A DNA stretch of 64,000 nt from the NCBI GenBank assembly GCA_900756765.1, contig CAAELE010000013.1:17536-81535 (forward strand), written 5' to 3'. Shown one piece after another: positions 63,917-64,000 of the stretch. Source of the DNA: an uncultured Collinsella sp. (GTDB taxonomy: Bacteria; Actinomycetota; Coriobacteriia; Coriobacteriales; Coriobacteriaceae). Under the pieces are notes generated by a model that was given only the letters and a program-made list of their open reading frames with translations, ran no database searches and was not told the DNA's origin. A program made the translations under genes and the position numbers. Numbering within the stretch: position 1 is the stretch's first letter; every line of letters starts with the position of its first letter.

Positions 63917-64000
63917 GCTGATAGGGTTCTGACCTGCATTTTTGAGTGCCGCACTGTGCCGCTGAGTTTCGTTTCGTACGAGAGTCATGGCAAAGCCGCC

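Overview
The window reads as chromosomal DNA of a gut actinobacterium of the class Coriobacteriia, most likely a Collinsella species. This is inference from several features: about 60% G+C, GatCAB transamidosome genes, a type III glutamine synthetase, a B12-dependent methionine synthase whose reactivation domain is a separate gene, PTS sugar uptake, Fe-S and glycerol/alcohol dehydrogenases, a tmRNA tag ending FEPMALAA, and many sortase-type surface proteins. No rRNA, CRISPR array, intact prophage or intact transposase gene is visible.

Layout, left to right. 1-5.9 kb: the 3' part of a possible endonuclease-fold gene, molybdopterin synthesis (moaA and a moaC-mobB fusion), an MFS exporter and a HAD phosphatase. 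5.9-14.3 kb: a sortase-assembled pilus locus with a tip adhesin interrupted by an in-frame amber codon, a minor pilin, a major pilin and a class C sortase. 14.6-18.1 kb: gatCAB, with stop/start overlaps. 18.1-18.8 kb: an intergenic stretch packed with inverted repeats. 18.8-22.2 kb: a small protein plus a heavy-metal P-type ATPase behind an operator-like promoter, then a toxin-antitoxin pair. 22.6-26.6 kb: a low-GC secreted protein with a tiny membrane protein, a hypothetical gene, tmRNA, a patatin-like hydrolase, and rplM-rpsI. 26.7-29.7 kb: amino-sugar and PTS genes (glmM, EIIA-Glc, nagB). 30.1-33.1 kb: a 999-residue STAND/BTAD-type regulator.

33.1-40.6 kb is mostly minus strand: a YhbY-like RNA-binding protein, a methyltransferase, a UPF0210 protein, and the metF / reactivation domain / metH operon, which couples methylene-THF reduction to B12-dependent methionine synthesis. 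41-47.8 kb: glutamine synthetase III, tRNA-Glu, and an apparent operon of two helical-repeat proteins plus a fused MurT-GatD lipid II amidating enzyme. Glutamine supply (glnA), glutamine-dependent tRNA amidation (gatCAB), glutamine-dependent lipid II amidation and guaA make glutamine nitrogen a recurring theme. 48.3-53.3 kb: an iron alcohol dehydrogenase, two glycerol dehydrogenase paralogues and a multi-cluster ferredoxin. 53.4-58.7 kb: an alpha-glucoside module (GntR repressor and zinc dehydrogenase divergent from PTS IICB and a GH4 phospho-glucosidase). The IICB lacks a IIA domain, so the stand-alone EIIA-Glc at 28.2 kb may serve it. 58.8-63.9 kb: ychF, small membrane and hypothetical genes, a small HTH regulator facing a perfect palindrome, L-asparaginase and guaA.

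The most unusual content lies between genes. A roughly 140-bp structured element occurs twice, each time just 3' of a stop codon and in the same orientation relative to transcription. Its unpaired core is conserved while its stems change in a compensatory way. A second family of hairpins keeps a roughly 13-nt loop (consensus ggggacaggcacc) while its stems vary. A third is a REP-like inverted repeat that twice abuts the second family and once supplies a gene's stop codon. These, the interrupted pilus tip, the MurT-GatD fusion and the inverted copies of the tmRNA 3' end are the items I would look at first.
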